Counted from the stretch's first letter, positions 30,448 to 39,161 are shown. The stretch: DNA of 39,177 nucleotides from Pseudalkalibacillus decolorationis (GCF_024609785.1 NZ_JANHJQ010000027.1:1-39177); one strand, 5' to 3'. Notes: generated from the letters alone by a model not told the origin. Translations and numbers: made by a program.

Positions 30448-32192
30448 CACTGGATTCATTAACAGCTTATGTAGGGGCATTTATCGATGAGATTAGCTAT
30501 ACAGTAAAAGACGTAGTAATCAGTCCAGGCTCCCGCTCGACTCCACTAGCAATGATGTTCGCACAACACCCTGATATTCGTGTATGGCTGAATGTTGATG
30601 AACGTTCAGCAGCCTTTTTTGCTCTTGGGATTGCGAAGTCGAAACATCAGCCAGTTGCCTTAGTTTGTACTTCAGGTACCGCAGCTGCGAACTACTACCC
30701 AGCAATAATTGAAGCGTATGAATCTCGCGTACCACTTCTCGTTCTAACGGCAGACCGACCACATGAGCTTCGTGATGTCAGTGCACCCCAAGCAATTGAT
30801 CAGCTTCATTTATATGGAAAGTATGTAAAGTGGTTTCACGAAATGGCTATCCCTGAAAACAACGATTCGCTTCTCCGTTATGTTCGATCAACTGCAGCAA
30901 GGTCAAGTGCAACAACAGTTACTGGGAAACAAGGTCCGGTGCATCTGAACTTTCCATTTCGCGAACCTCTCGTTCCTTCCTATGAACATGAGGAAGCGTT
31001 TAGTGTTGGGAAGGGGAACAACACTCCTTATGTCGAGTTAACAACAGGGCTCAGAGAGCTTGAGGATGTTGAATATAAACAATTAGGCAATCAACTCTCC
31101 CAATTGAAAAAAGGCTTGATTGTATGTGGCCCTGGGGACTACGAGAAAGCTAATCAATCAATTATCGATCTTGCTGAGGATCTTCAGTTTCCAATACTGG
31201 CTGATCCTCTTTCCCCGATACGGTATGGCTCACATTCAAAAGGGAACGTCATCGAACATTACGATGCGCTTCTAAAAAGTGAGTTGATCCAAGGTTGGAA
31301 GCCTGAAGTTATTATCCGGTTCGGTGCAATGCCTGTCTCTAAGCCGTATCTTCTTTATTTAAAAAAGCAAAAAGAATGTATGCATTTTATTATAGATGAA
31401 GGAGATGGCTGGAGGGAGCCGACGCACCTTGGAGGAAACATCGTTTATGCAGATCCAAATCGATTTGCAAGGCAATTACTTGAGTACATTCCAAATCGCG
31501 ATGATGCTCCGAATTGGCTCAACGATTGGAAAAGTACTAACGAGATTGTTAAGTGTGTGAAAGAACAATTCACAACTTTTGAAGACAAGTTTGAAGGGAA
31601 GATATTTTCAGAATTAGAGAAATTGATACCTGAACAAACGAATCTTTTTGTTGGGAACAGTATGCCCATCCGTGATTTAGATACCTTTTTTGGAAAAACC
31701 GGAAAGCACATTCAAGCCTTTGCAAATCGAGGTGCAAATGGGATTGATGGGGTGATATCAACTGCTCTCGGTGTAGCGGCAACAGGAAAGAGAACGGTTC
31801 TCGTCATAGGGGATCTCTCCTTTTATCACGATATGAATGGATTATTGGCGGCAAAGCTTCACGAATTGGATATAACCATCATCCTTGTGAATAATAGTGG
31901 TGGGGGGATCTTCTCCTTTTTACCACAATCGAAACACACGGATCATTTTGAAGATCTATTCGGGACACCTATTGGGCTTTCTTTTGATAAAGCAGCCTTA
32001 ATGTATGATGGGGAATATACACTTGTTGAAAGTTGGAATGCCTTCGAAAGAGCGTGTGAACGAAGCTTTGCAGAAAAAGGCTTACATGTCATTGAAATGC
32101 AGACAAATCGTGAGAGTAATGTTGAGATGCACCGAAAATACTGGGAAGGCGTCCATCATTCTTTACTGGAATGGTGGGAAAACCGTTTATGA
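30444..32192 (+). CDS. menD: SEPHCHC synthase MenD
   Basis: This 582-aa thiamine-diphosphate enzyme joins 2-oxoglutarate-derived succinic semialdehyde to isochorismate. N-terminal VVISPGSRSTPLA with VCTSGTAAANYYPAIIEA carries the conserved Glu region for ThDP activation. The ThDP/Mg site is GDLSFYHDMNGLLA...ILVNNSGGGIFSFLP (about residues 450-490). RGANGIDGVISTALG precedes it. Length fits Bacillus MenD. It overlaps menF by 4 bases (ATGA) and menH by 4 bases (ATGA 32189-32192), so all three are translationally coupled. Confidence 0.95.
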   Translation: MTLDSLTAYVGAFIDEISYTVKDVVISPGSRSTPLAMMFAQHPDIRVWLNVDERSAAFFALGIAKSKHQPVALVCTSGTAAANYYPAIIEAYESRVPLLVLTADRPHELRDVSAPQAIDQLHLYGKYVKWFHEMAIPENNDSLLRYVRSTAARSSATTVTGKQGPVHLNFPFREPLVPSYEHEEAFSVGKGNNTPYVELTTGLRELEDVEYKQLGNQLSQLKKGLIVCGPGDYEKANQSIIDLAEDLQFPILADPLSPIRYGSHSKGNVIEHYDALLKSELIQGWKPEVIIRFGAMPVSKPYLLYLKKQKECMHFIIDEGDGWREPTHLGGNIVYADPNRFARQLLEYIPNRDDAPNWLNDWKSTNEIVKCVKEQFTTFEDKFEGKIFSELEKLIPEQTNLFVGNSMPIRDLDTFFGKTGKHIQAFANRGANGIDGVISTALGVAATGKRTVLVIGDLSFYHDMNGLLAAKLHELDITIILVNNSGGGIFSFLPQSKHTDHFEDLFGTPIGLSFDKAALMYDGEYTLVESWNAFERACERSFAEKGLHVIEMQTNRESNVEMHRKYWEGVHHSLLEWWENRL

Positions 32193-33007
32193 ATATCCAA
32201 GTTAACGGGGTCGAGTTTCACGTTGACGTTCAAGGGGAGGGACCTGCTTTTGTCTTACTCCATGGTTTTACCGGTTCAAGTGAAGAGTGGTCACCTTTAA
32301 TCGAAAAGTGGAAAAGAGATTTTCGTATCATTGCGATTGACCTGATTGGACATGGGAAAAGTGAGCATCCCATTGATTGGGAACGTTATTCGATGGAGAA
32401 TACAGTTGAGGATATCAATGAAATTCTCGACCGTCTCACTATTGAAACCGCGATCATTTTAGGGTATTCTCTAGGAGGACGGGTCGCGTTATCCTATGCG
32501 ATGACTTATCCAGGCAGAGTCCAACATTTAATTCTCGAAAGCAGCTCCCCAGGTCTTAATTTAGAAAAGGCTCGGGTCCAACGAAGGACTCAGGACCTAC
32601 AGTTAGCGGACAGAATTGAAGCTGAGGGAATGGAAGCGTTCGTCACATATTGGGAGTCGATTCCGCTCTTTGCTTCACAAAAACACATACCAGCAACACA
32701 AAGGGATGCACTGCATTCAAGAAGAATGAACAATTCAAGGATTGGACTTGCGAACAGCTTACGAGGCATGGGCACGGGTGAGCAGCCATCTTTGTGGAAC
32801 AGGTTAGCCCGTTTTTCAGTTCCGACATTATTAGTTGTTGGAGAGCTTGATCAAAAATTCTGCGCAATTGCTGAACAAATGGTAGAAAGGCTCCCGAACA
32901 GCCGAATGATTATCGTGGAAAATGCTGGTCATACCGTACATCTGGAAGAAATCGAAAAGTTTGATAAAATAGTAATTGAAGAGTTACATAATAGGAAGGA
33001 TGATTAG
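32189..33007 (+). CDS. menH: SHCHC synthase MenH
   Basis: This 272-aa alpha/beta hydrolase removes pyruvate from SEPHCHC to give SHCHC. It has the oxyanion region [14 protein letters not shown] (about 23-36), nucleophile elbow GYSLGG with Ser94, Asp in VVGELDQKF (about residue 220) and His in NAGHTVHLE (about 247). I prefer ATG 32189, which overlaps the menD stop in ATGA and has GGTGGG upstream; an ATG six codons earlier would extend the chain without homology. It is followed two bases later by the TTG start of menB. Confidence 0.93.
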   Translation: MNIQVNGVEFHVDVQGEGPAFVLLHGFTGSSEEWSPLIEKWKRDFRIIAIDLIGHGKSEHPIDWERYSMENTVEDINEILDRLTIETAIILGYSLGGRVALSYAMTYPGRVQHLILESSSPGLNLEKARVQRRTQDLQLADRIEAEGMEAFVTYWESIPLFASQKHIPATQRDALHSRRMNNSRIGLANSLRGMGTGEQPSLWNRLARFSVPTLLVVGELDQKFCAIAEQMVERLPNSRMIIVENAGHTVHLEEIEKFDKIVIEELHNRKDD

Positions 33008-33009
33008 AT

Positions 33010-33831
33010 TTGTCAAAAGTAGAATGGGTTGCAAAAAAAAGTTACGAAGATATTATTTATGAAACGTATAACGGGATAGCAAAGATTACAATTAATCGCC
33101 CCGAAGTACACAATTCATTTCGGCCTAAAACCGTTCACGAATTAATTGATGCCTTTGCATATGCACGTGATGATTCAGACGTTGGGGTCATCGTACTTGC
33201 CGGTGCAGGAGATGACGCATTTTGTGCGGGCGGAGACCAACGAGTTCGTGGCCATGGTGGCTATGTAGGAGAAGATCAAATTCCTCGTCTGAACGTCTTG
33301 GACCTTCAACGCTTAATGCGTGTTATTCCAAAACCAGTAGTCGCAATGGTTTCGGGTTATGCAATTGGCGGTGGACATGTTCTTCACGTGGTATGTGACT
33401 TGACAATTGCTGCAGATAATGCGGTGTTCGGACAAACGGGTCCTAAGGTAGGAAGCTTTGACGCAGGATATGGTGCTGGGTATCTTGCTCGTATTGTTGG
33501 TCATAAAAAAGCTCGGGAAATCTGGTTCCTTTGCCGCCAATATAGTGCACAGGAAGCTATGGATATGGGATTAGTGAACACAGTAGTACCACTTGAGAAG
33601 CTTGAAGAAGAAACGATCCAATGGTGTGAGGAAATGCTTGAAAAATCCCCAACAGCACTACGTTTCCTAAAAGCATCCCTAAATGCAGATACAGATGGAT
33701 TGGCTGGGCTACAGCAAATGGGTGGAGACTCAACATTGCTTTACTACACTACAGATGAAGCGAAAGAAGGACGAGATGCGTTTAAAGAGAAACGGAAGCC
33801 GGATTTTAAGCAGTTCCCTCGTTTCCCTTAA
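33010..33831 (+). CDS. menB: 1,4-dihydroxy-2-naphthoyl-CoA synthase MenB
   Basis: This 273-aa crotonase-fold enzyme closes the second ring of OSB-CoA. Typical segments are [33 protein letters not shown], the oxyanion-hole [37 protein letters not shown] with the active-site Asp, and [15 protein letters not shown]. It starts at TTG 33010, behind AGGAAGGATG; no ATG gives the conserved SKVEW-type N-terminus. It lies two bases after menH. After it comes a hairpin and a separate promoter, splitting menEC partly from the upstream genes. Confidence 0.95.
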   Translation: MSKVEWVAKKSYEDIIYETYNGIAKITINRPEVHNSFRPKTVHELIDAFAYARDDSDVGVIVLAGAGDDAFCAGGDQRVRGHGGYVGEDQIPRLNVLDLQRLMRVIPKPVVAMVSGYAIGGGHVLHVVCDLTIAADNAVFGQTGPKVGSFDAGYGAGYLARIVGHKKAREIWFLCRQYSAQEAMDMGLVNTVVPLEKLEEETIQWCEEMLEKSPTALRFLKASLNADTDGLAGLQQMGGDSTLLYYTTDEAKEGRDAFKEKRKPDFKQFPRFP

Positions 33832-33890
33832 GAAAATAGGAAGTTCAATAGTCACTGAATGATAAACGGCGTTTCTGAACCGTCAACCTT

Positions 33891-33919
33891 TTGAACAGAC
33901 ATTATAAGACTTCTATAAT
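33891..33919 (+). promoter_or_regulatory. Internal sigma-A promoter before menEC
   Basis: TTGAAC (33891-33896), 17-base spacer, TATAAT (33914-33919). Transcription would begin near 33926, at the foot of the hairpin 33927-33962, and leave a leader of about 147 bases before menE. Confidence 0.65.
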
Positions 33920-33926
33920 TGCAAGA

Positions 33927-33962
33927 GAAGGGTGACTCGGTCGAATTGGGTCATCCTTTTAC
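33927..33962 (+). terminator. Hairpin between menB and menE
   Basis: AAGGGTGACT (33928-33937) pairs with GGGTCATCCTT (33948-33958), followed by only four T residues. It may be a leaky terminator for menFDHB, or a 5' stabilising hairpin for the menEC transcript, since the promoter start point falls directly at its base. Confidence 0.5.
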
Positions 33963-34072
33963 ATATTTATGAAACAAAATAATTTTGGGCAAACGTTTTG
34001 TTTAGATTGGGCGGCGCATGCCCAACATATTTACATAAAACTCCGTACAAACAATTTTGGAGGAAAAATACG

Positions 34073-35551
34073 ATGGCGAACCTAGAAATGAAAAATTGGC
34101 TTTCCCAGCGGGCATACATAACACCAAACCGAACCGCGCTCGTTTATGAAGGGATGGAATGGACTTACGAAGAACTGGATCATTCCGCTAGAGAATTGGC
34201 GAAAAAGCTATCTACTCATGGTGTAAAGCAAGGGAAGCATGTAGGGTTTTTGATGGATAATACCCCGGATACCGTTATTTTAATCCATGCGATTCATTAT
34301 CTTAGTGCTGTATTAATCCCTCTTAATAAACGTTTATCAATAAGAGAATTGTCCTACCAGTTGGGGGATTCTGATGCGGACTGGCTTATTGTCGACCAAC
34401 ACCATACTTCGATTGCTGAACAATTACCTTTTAATCATGTTCTGTTTATTGAAGATGTAAAACGTACTCGAATAGAAGATATTGAGCTCTTTGATACGAT
34501 TAATCTCGACGACCTACACTCCATTATTTATACATCTGGAACGACCGGTTATGCAAAAGGGGTTATGCTGACGTATGGAAACCACTGGTGGAGTGCAACA
34601 GGCTCAGCTTTAAATCTTGGCATTCAAGAAGATGACAGGTGGCTTTGCTGTGTTCCCCTTTTTCATGTAAGCGGTTTGTCGATCGTTATGCGCAGCGTCA
34701 TGTACGGAACAGCCATGGTTCTCCACGCTTCGTTTGACCCTGTTAAATTTAATATATCCATTCATGAGGAGCGTATTACAATTGCCTCAGTCGTTACGGT
34801 AATGCTCTCAAAAGTTCTTGGCTTGGAGAGCGAACTACCCTATCCATCGTCGTTCCGATGTATGCTTTTAGGAGGAGGTCCAGCACCGCTCCCCCTTCTA
34901 GAAACGTGTAAGGCAAAGGACATTCCTGTTTACCAAACGTATGGATTATCAGAATCTTCCTCACAAATTGTGACACTTGCACCTGAAGATAGTTTACGAA
35001 AACTTGGTTCAGCTGGAAAACCGTTATTCCCCTCCCAAATTAAAATTGTAACTGAAGATCACGTGAATACAGGTGAGGGGGAAATTTTTATTAAGGGACC
35101 AAATGTTACGACTGGCTATTACAAAAAAGAAGCGGTGAACAATGAAAGGTTCAATGATGGTTGGCTTGCAACGGGTGACATTGGCTATCTGGATGAAGAA
35201 GGCTTCCTGTATGTTCTCGATCGTCGCAATGATTTATTTATTTCTGGAGGGGAGAATGTTTATCCAGCAGAAGTAGAGGCGTGTCTTATAGGACATGAAG
35301 ATGTAGCTGAAGCTGGAGTAATTGGAATAGACGATAAAAAATGGGGCAAAACTCCCGCAGCGTTTATCGTTTTGATGGATGGAACGAATACGACTGAACA
35401 CGATTTTGTCGGTTATTGTGAAAAGCGGCTCGCTAAGTATAAGGTTCCGAGTAGGGTTCAGTTTGTGGATGCTTTACCTCGGAATGCCTCCAACAAGTTG
35501 TTAAGAAGAGAGCTCCATCGTTTATTAAAGGACGTAAATAATGAAGGTTAA
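34073..35551 (+). CDS. menE: o-Succinylbenzoate-CoA ligase MenE
   Basis: This 492-aa ANL ligase activates o-succinylbenzoate to OSB-CoA for MenB. Motifs: YTSGTTGYAKG (153-163), YGLSESSSQIVTL, ATGDIGYLDEEGFLYVLDR, SGGENVYPAEVE and PRNASNKLLRREL with the catalytic Lys. An open frame extends upstream to 33998, but the proper start is ATG 34073, with GGAGGAAAAAT. A small hairpin TTGGGC/GCCCAA (34007-34025) lies in the leader. It overlaps menC by 11 bases. The internal promoter at 33891 suggests menEC can be expressed apart from menFDHB. Confidence 0.95.
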   Translation: MANLEMKNWLSQRAYITPNRTALVYEGMEWTYEELDHSARELAKKLSTHGVKQGKHVGFLMDNTPDTVILIHAIHYLSAVLIPLNKRLSIRELSYQLGDSDADWLIVDQHHTSIAEQLPFNHVLFIEDVKRTRIEDIELFDTINLDDLHSIIYTSGTTGYAKGVMLTYGNHWWSATGSALNLGIQEDDRWLCCVPLFHVSGLSIVMRSVMYGTAMVLHASFDPVKFNISIHEERITIASVVTVMLSKVLGLESELPYPSSFRCMLLGGGPAPLPLLETCKAKDIPVYQTYGLSESSSQIVTLAPEDSLRKLGSAGKPLFPSQIKIVTEDHVNTGEGEIFIKGPNVTTGYYKKEAVNNERFNDGWLATGDIGYLDEEGFLYVLDRRNDLFISGGENVYPAEVEACLIGHEDVAEAGVIGIDDKKWGKTPAAFIVLMDGTNTTEHDFVGYCEKRLAKYKVPSRVQFVDALPRNASNKLLRRELHRLLKDVNNEG

Positions 35552-36650
35552 GAAGATCACTATTCATACAGTGGAAATGAAACTGAAAAGTCCGTTTGTG
35601 ACCGCCCTTGGGAACGTTGAAAAAAGGGAGTTTCTTATTAGTGAAGTTGAGTTTGAAAATGGTATAGTCGGCTGGGGGGAATGTTCAGCCTTCAGCACTC
35701 CGTGGTATACCGAAGAAACGATTGAAAGCTGTCGTTATACACTCTCAACATTTCTAATTCCAACGATCATGAAACAAAGAATCTATCAACACCCGAATGA
35801 TTTAAGAAGTATTTTCAATAAATACCGTGGTCAACATATGGCGAAATCATGTATGGAAATGGCATTCTGGGATGCATTTGCAAAGGATCAAGGAATGCCC
35901 CTATATAAAATGCTCGGGGGAATTAAGGGAGATATTGATGTTGGCATTGCAATTGGGATGCAGTCTAATGAAGGTGCGCTGCTACAAAAAGTTGAAGCTG
36001 CTGTTGAGCAAGGGTATAAGCGGATTAAGGTTAAGATTCAGCCAGGTTCTGACATTAGAACAGTACAGGCGATTCGTAATAGATTTCCGTACGTTCCTCT
36101 AATGGCAGATGCGAACTCTAGCTATACTTTGAATGACCTCGACTATTTAAAAGAATTGGATCAGTATGGGCTTATGATGATTGAACAACCACTTGGGCAC
36201 AGAGACTTTGTGGATCATGCCAAATTACAACAGCATTTATCCACCCCAATTTGTCTAGATGAGAGTATTTCGTCTTTAGATGATGCAAAAACAGCGATTA
36301 ACTTGGGAAGTTCAAAGGTTATCGCCATCAAAATGAGTCGGGTGGGCGGACCCTCTGAATCGATCCGAATCCATAACTTTTGCATGGAACATGGTGTGAA
36401 TGTATGGGCTGGGGGGATGCTCGAAACCGGTATCGGACGGGCTCACAATATCGCCATTGCAACACTCGAGGGTTTTACGATACCTGGTGATATTTCAGCA
36501 TCAGCAAATTATTGGAGTGAAGATATTATTGATCCCGAGATTATTGTGGAGCAAGGTTCCATCATCTGTTCAAAACAAGCAGGTATCGGGTATGATGTAT
36601 CGAGAATACAAATCGAACGGTATCGAACGGACATGTTAACTTTTGAATAG
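35541..36650 (+). CDS. menC: o-Succinylbenzoate synthase MenC
   Basis: This 369-aa enolase-superfamily dehydratase converts SHCHC to OSB. All expected catalytic residues are in place: Lys163-x-Lys165 (RIKVKIQPG), metal ligands Asp190 (MADANSSY), Glu215 (IEQPL) and Asp240 (DESISS), and the second base Lys264 (AIKMSRVGG). The N-terminal capping domain is complete. ATG 35541 lies within the end of menE, preceded by AAAGGA. Bacillaceae MenC relatives of this branch often also have N-acylamino-acid racemase activity. It is the last gene of the operon; repeat A4 lies 30 bases downstream. Confidence 0.93.
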   Translation: MKVKKITIHTVEMKLKSPFVTALGNVEKREFLISEVEFENGIVGWGECSAFSTPWYTEETIESCRYTLSTFLIPTIMKQRIYQHPNDLRSIFNKYRGQHMAKSCMEMAFWDAFAKDQGMPLYKMLGGIKGDIDVGIAIGMQSNEGALLQKVEAAVEQGYKRIKVKIQPGSDIRTVQAIRNRFPYVPLMADANSSYTLNDLDYLKELDQYGLMMIEQPLGHRDFVDHAKLQQHLSTPICLDESISSLDDAKTAINLGSSKVIAIKMSRVGGPSESIRIHNFCMEHGVNVWAGGMLETGIGRAHNIAIATLEGFTIPGDISASANYWSEDIIDPEIIVEQGSIICSKQAGIGYDVSRIQIERYRTDMLTFE

Positions 36651-36680
36651 ACTTTGTATAATTAAATATGATTTTTGATT

Positions 36681-36835
36681 AGAAAAGCGCAAGCGCCCTG
36701 GGTAGCCATGAAGGTCACTGGAAGTCCCTTCGAGGAGGCTGTCGCCGCCGCAGAGGGACTGAAGTGATCCAAGTGGCTGGGCGCTGGAGCTAGACATCAC
36801 ATCTATGCAGCAAACTTTTATACTTTGTTAACGTG
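36681..36835 (-). repeat. Intergenic repeat family A, copy 4 (best-paired)
   Basis: AGAAAAGCGCAAGCGCCCTG to TATACTTTGTTAACGTG, 30 bases behind menC. Nested complementary arms are easy to see: AGCGCCC/GGGCGCT, GGTCACT/AGTGATC and a perfect AGTCCCT/AGGGACT, around a tip GAGGAGGCTGTCGCCGCCG. This copy shows the long-hairpin nature of family A most clearly. Confidence 0.85.
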
Positions 36836-36840
36836 AAACA

Positions 36841-36880
36841 AAGGCCTGAAGGGAGAGAGGGGATCTCCCTCAGGCCTTCA
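36841..36880 (-). terminator. GC-rich hairpin between menC and sodC
   Basis: AAGGCCTGAAGGGAGA (36841-36856) pairs with TCTCCCTCAGGCCTT (36864-36878). A T-rich tail (TTTGTTTC) follows only on the minus strand, so it most likely ends the sodC transcript. Confidence 0.65.
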
Positions 36881-36897
36881 TAATGTATACTTGTTTC

Positions 36898-36985
36898 AGC
36901 GCTGGACAAAAGGGCTTGAGCGCCAGACAAAAGGGTTTGAACGCCGGACAAAAGGGCTTAAGCGCCGGATATCAGGGTTCAAGCG
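36898..36985. repeat. 21-bp tandem repeat (minisatellite)
   Basis: Four consecutive 21-base units of AGCGCYGGACAAAAGGGCTTG type (variants at a few positions), then two decayed units up to about 37030. It lies between the sodC stop and its terminator. One frame is open over it (ATG 36883 to TAG 37050), encoding S-A-G-Q-K-G-L heptads, but no ribosome binding site precedes it. Confidence 0.85.
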
Positions 36986-37057
36986 CTGAATCATCGCAAA
37001 TCCGAGCACCGAACATTACGAGTACAGTGCTGAAGCCACCGGTTTTTTAGCTCCTAA

Positions 37058-37666
37058 TCAGTGTTTCGCTGGTTTAATCACACCACAGGCAACACGTTTT
37101 CCGGCTGCTCCAGCTGGGTTTGTTTTGTAATCATCTGGTTTTGCATGAATGACAAGTGCACTGCCATCTTTATCAAAAAGTGAATTCGGCTTACCCTTTT
37201 GCAGCGTTACCTTTTTAGTCACCATTGTCGTTTCTACCATGCCATCTTGGCCAACTTCGATGTTTGGTAAATCACCAGCATGGAATCCTTGCGGGTTTTC
37301 AAATCCATGTTCCTTTGAAGTTGGATTAAAATGCTCACCAGCAGATTTGAAATCAGGCGGTGTACATTTCCCTGTTTCGTGAATGTGGAATCCATGTTTC
37401 CCTGGAGAAAGCTTGGAGGCTTTTAGGTGAATCTCAACTCCTTGCTTTGTCTCAGTAAATTGTGCAGTTCCGATTTTTTCCTTTTGGGCATTATAAAGCT
37501 CCGCCGTTGCAGAAGCTGGATGGTTTGAATTTTCACTTGCAAACTGTGAAGCAGTTGGCTTGGATTCTACTTGTTCTGCTTCTGAGGTACCTTGACTCCC
37601 ACATGCTGTTACAAGTCCTAACATCATAACAAAAACTGAAAACAGAGATACAATCTTTTTATTCAT
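37058..37666 (-). CDS. sodC: Cu/Zn superoxide dismutase lipoprotein
   Basis: This 202-aa protein has a lipoprotein signal with lipobox LGLVTAC (Cys22), a Glu/Ser-rich linker and the SodC fold. Metal ligands appear complete: HGFHIHETGKC (two Cu His), GEHFNP (bridging His), KEHG and FHAGDLPN (Zn His and Asp), and VIHAKPDDY (last Cu His); the disulfide pair is GKC...VACGVI. It is therefore probably active in removing superoxide outside the membrane, whereas some Bacillus SodC-like proteins have lost copper ligands. The ATG follows AAAGGGAGA. A 21-bp tandem repeat lies in its 3' region. Confidence 0.93.
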   Translation of the reverse strand: MNKKIVSLFSVFVMMLGLVTACGSQGTSEAEQVESKPTASQFASENSNHPASATAELYNAQKEKIGTAQFTETKQGVEIHLKASKLSPGKHGFHIHETGKCTPPDFKSAGEHFNPTSKEHGFENPQGFHAGDLPNIEVGQDGMVETTMVTKKVTLQKGKPNSLFDKDGSALVIHAKPDDYKTNPAGAAGKRVACGVIKPAKH

Positions 37667-37825
37667 CGCAAAAATCTCCCTTTTTCTAATATTTTCCTAT
37701 CTAGCTTTTACTGTTTTGTTAAAAAATATGTAAATTACTCTCCTGTGTTTTTCTGATCTGTTCTACTATCCTGATCCCGTCCATACACTGTCTTAACAAG
37801 ATTTGAAAAATGGGAGGGAACTAGG

Positions 37826-37984
37826 ATGGCAACATTGATTTTTGCTTGTGTTGCGTTTTTATTAGTAACATTTGGGGTATGTGGTTTAGTGAAAAGATTG
37901 ACTTCAGTTGACACAATCGAGCATGATGTCTATCATTTATGGGAAGAGTTTGGCTATACAAGGGAAGACTACTTTCATAAATAG
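37826..37984 (+). CDS. Small membrane protein (52 aa)
   Basis: Not recognised. MATLIFACVAFLLVTFGVCGLVK forms one membrane helix (about residues 3-22), followed by a charged, aromatic cytoplasmic-type tail (HDVYHLWEEFGYTREDYF). The ribosome binding site GGGAGGGA lies seven bases before ATG 37826. It precedes the GDSL esterase by 51 bases on the same strand and may be co-transcribed. Confidence 0.65.
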   Translation: MATLIFACVAFLLVTFGVCGLVKRLTSVDTIEHDVYHLWEEFGYTREDYFHK

Positions 37985-38035
37985 GATGTTGAACGTTTAG
38001 AACATGTCCTAACTGTTAGAATTGAGGAATGAACG

Positions 38036-38785
38036 ATGCTTCAAAAGACTATTCGAAACGGTGTATGGGTTTGTCTTATTACAGGACTCATCATCGGGAT
38101 TAATTACATCGATAATAAGCTATCAGTGAATGCCGCACAAAATCCAAATGCGATACAGGTGGTGGCGATTGGAGATTCATTAACCTTTGGCAGTGGTGAT
38201 CCCAAGAAGGTTGGGTATATTGGTCGTGTGCAACAACAATTAAGCTATGCATGGAATAAAGAGGTCTATTTACGGCGGTATGCTGTACGGGGATATCGGT
38301 CAGATCAAATTATGGTACACATTCAAAATGTAGAGGCCCAGCAGGCGATAGGGCAGGCGGATTATATCTTTCTATTTATCGGTACGAATGACTTTATACA
38401 GGCAGCAAGACGGGATTTTCAAAACATAAACCCATTGGTTATGGAGCGAAAAAGAAAACAATTTGAAATGAATTTAAACCAAATTATTGCCCAAATCCGG
38501 AGAGATAATCAACACGCACCGCTCATCATGTTGGGGATGTATGATCCTTACAGTAACCTGATGAATCATAATCAAATCAGTAAAGTATTGAAGAAATGGA
38601 ACAATACGACGTTTTCAATGACAAAAGAATTTCGTAACACCTATTTTATCCCAACTTCAAATATATTTTTGCGGAAAGATAAAAAGTCGTACTTCAGCGA
38701 CTTTATCCATCCTAATCCTCGAGGGTATGAACTAATATCAGAAAGGGTTGTTGAAGGAATGAAGGAGCAGGGTCTGATACCTTAG
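38036..38785 (+). CDS. Membrane-anchored or secreted SGNH/GDSL esterase
   Basis: This 249-aa protein has an N-terminal hydrophobic helix (about residues 10-26) that serves as a signal or anchor, then an SGNH hydrolase domain: block I VVAIGDSLTFGSG with nucleophile Ser48, block II Gly in AVRGYRSDQ, block III IGTNDF with Asn, and block V DFIHPNPRGY with Asp222 and His225. It resembles the YpmR-type lipase/acylhydrolases of Bacillus; the natural ester is unknown. ATG 38036 follows GAGGAATGAA. The stop codon TAG merges with the TTAGAAAAGC beginning of a family A fragment. Confidence 0.85.
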   Translation: MLQKTIRNGVWVCLITGLIIGINYIDNKLSVNAAQNPNAIQVVAIGDSLTFGSGDPKKVGYIGRVQQQLSYAWNKEVYLRRYAVRGYRSDQIMVHIQNVEAQQAIGQADYIFLFIGTNDFIQAARRDFQNINPLVMERKRKQFEMNLNQIIAQIRRDNQHAPLIMLGMYDPYSNLMNHNQISKVLKKWNNTTFSMTKEFRNTYFIPTSNIFLRKDKKSYFSDFIHPNPRGYELISERVVEGMKEQGLIP

Positions 38786-38812
38786 AAAAGCAGAAGCGCC
38801 CTGTTCAGGTAC
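38783..38812 (-). repeat. Family A end fragment
   Basis: TAGAAAAGCAGAAGCGCCCTG matches the first 20 bases of A4 and overlaps the esterase stop codon. It is cut off by repeat B10, suggesting one element inserted into, or recombined with, another. Confidence 0.6.
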
Positions 38813-38880
38813 GATAAAGAAAACTTGGAAACGCAAACTTTGTAGGCATATCTTAGTTGTACTTATACTCTCTTAACGTG
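38813..38880 (+). repeat. Intergenic repeat family B, copy 10 (short form)
   Basis: GATAAAGAAAACTTGG...ATCTTAGTTGTACTTATACTCTCTTAACGTG; a 68-bp shortened copy lying between the A fragment and the expanded A copy. Confidence 0.75.
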
Positions 38881-38881
38881 G

Positions 38882-39161
38882 TAAGAAAAGCGCAAGCGCC
38901 CGGGTTAGCCCCGAAGATCACTGGAAGGCCGACGAGGAGGCTGTCGCCGCCTGAGTCAGCCTACGATTAGCGTCGAATTTCTTCGTCAGTTTTGTTCATA
39001 CGGTCCTCATTTAGATAAACTAAACTCCGGTCCTCTGAACTTCACTTCCTTGAACTTCTCGCTTCTCGTAACCTGACAGGTGGCCTGAAGTGTTCCAAGG
39101 GGTTGGGCGCTGGAGCTAGACATTGCATCTATGCATCTGATTTTTATACTTTCTTAATGTG
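38882..39161 (-). repeat. Intergenic repeat family A, expanded copy at window end
   Basis: Family A arms AAGAAAAGCGCAAGCGCCCG (left) and GGGCGCTGGAGCTAGACAT...TATACTTTCTTAATGTGG (right). Between GTCGCCGCC and CCTGAAGTG lie about 130 unrelated bases (about 38952-39083), rich in pyrimidine and with no ORF. It is the second copy with extra sequence near the hairpin tip. Confidence 0.8.

Noticed and set aside
33998-34072. N-terminal extension of MenE
   Set aside because: The extra 25 codons contain the leader hairpin and lack homology; a strong GGAGGAAAA site sits correctly before ATG 34073.
36898-36985. CRISPR-like array
   Set aside because: The 21-base units are directly adjacent with no unique spacers, and no cas genes are near; it is a plain tandem repeat.
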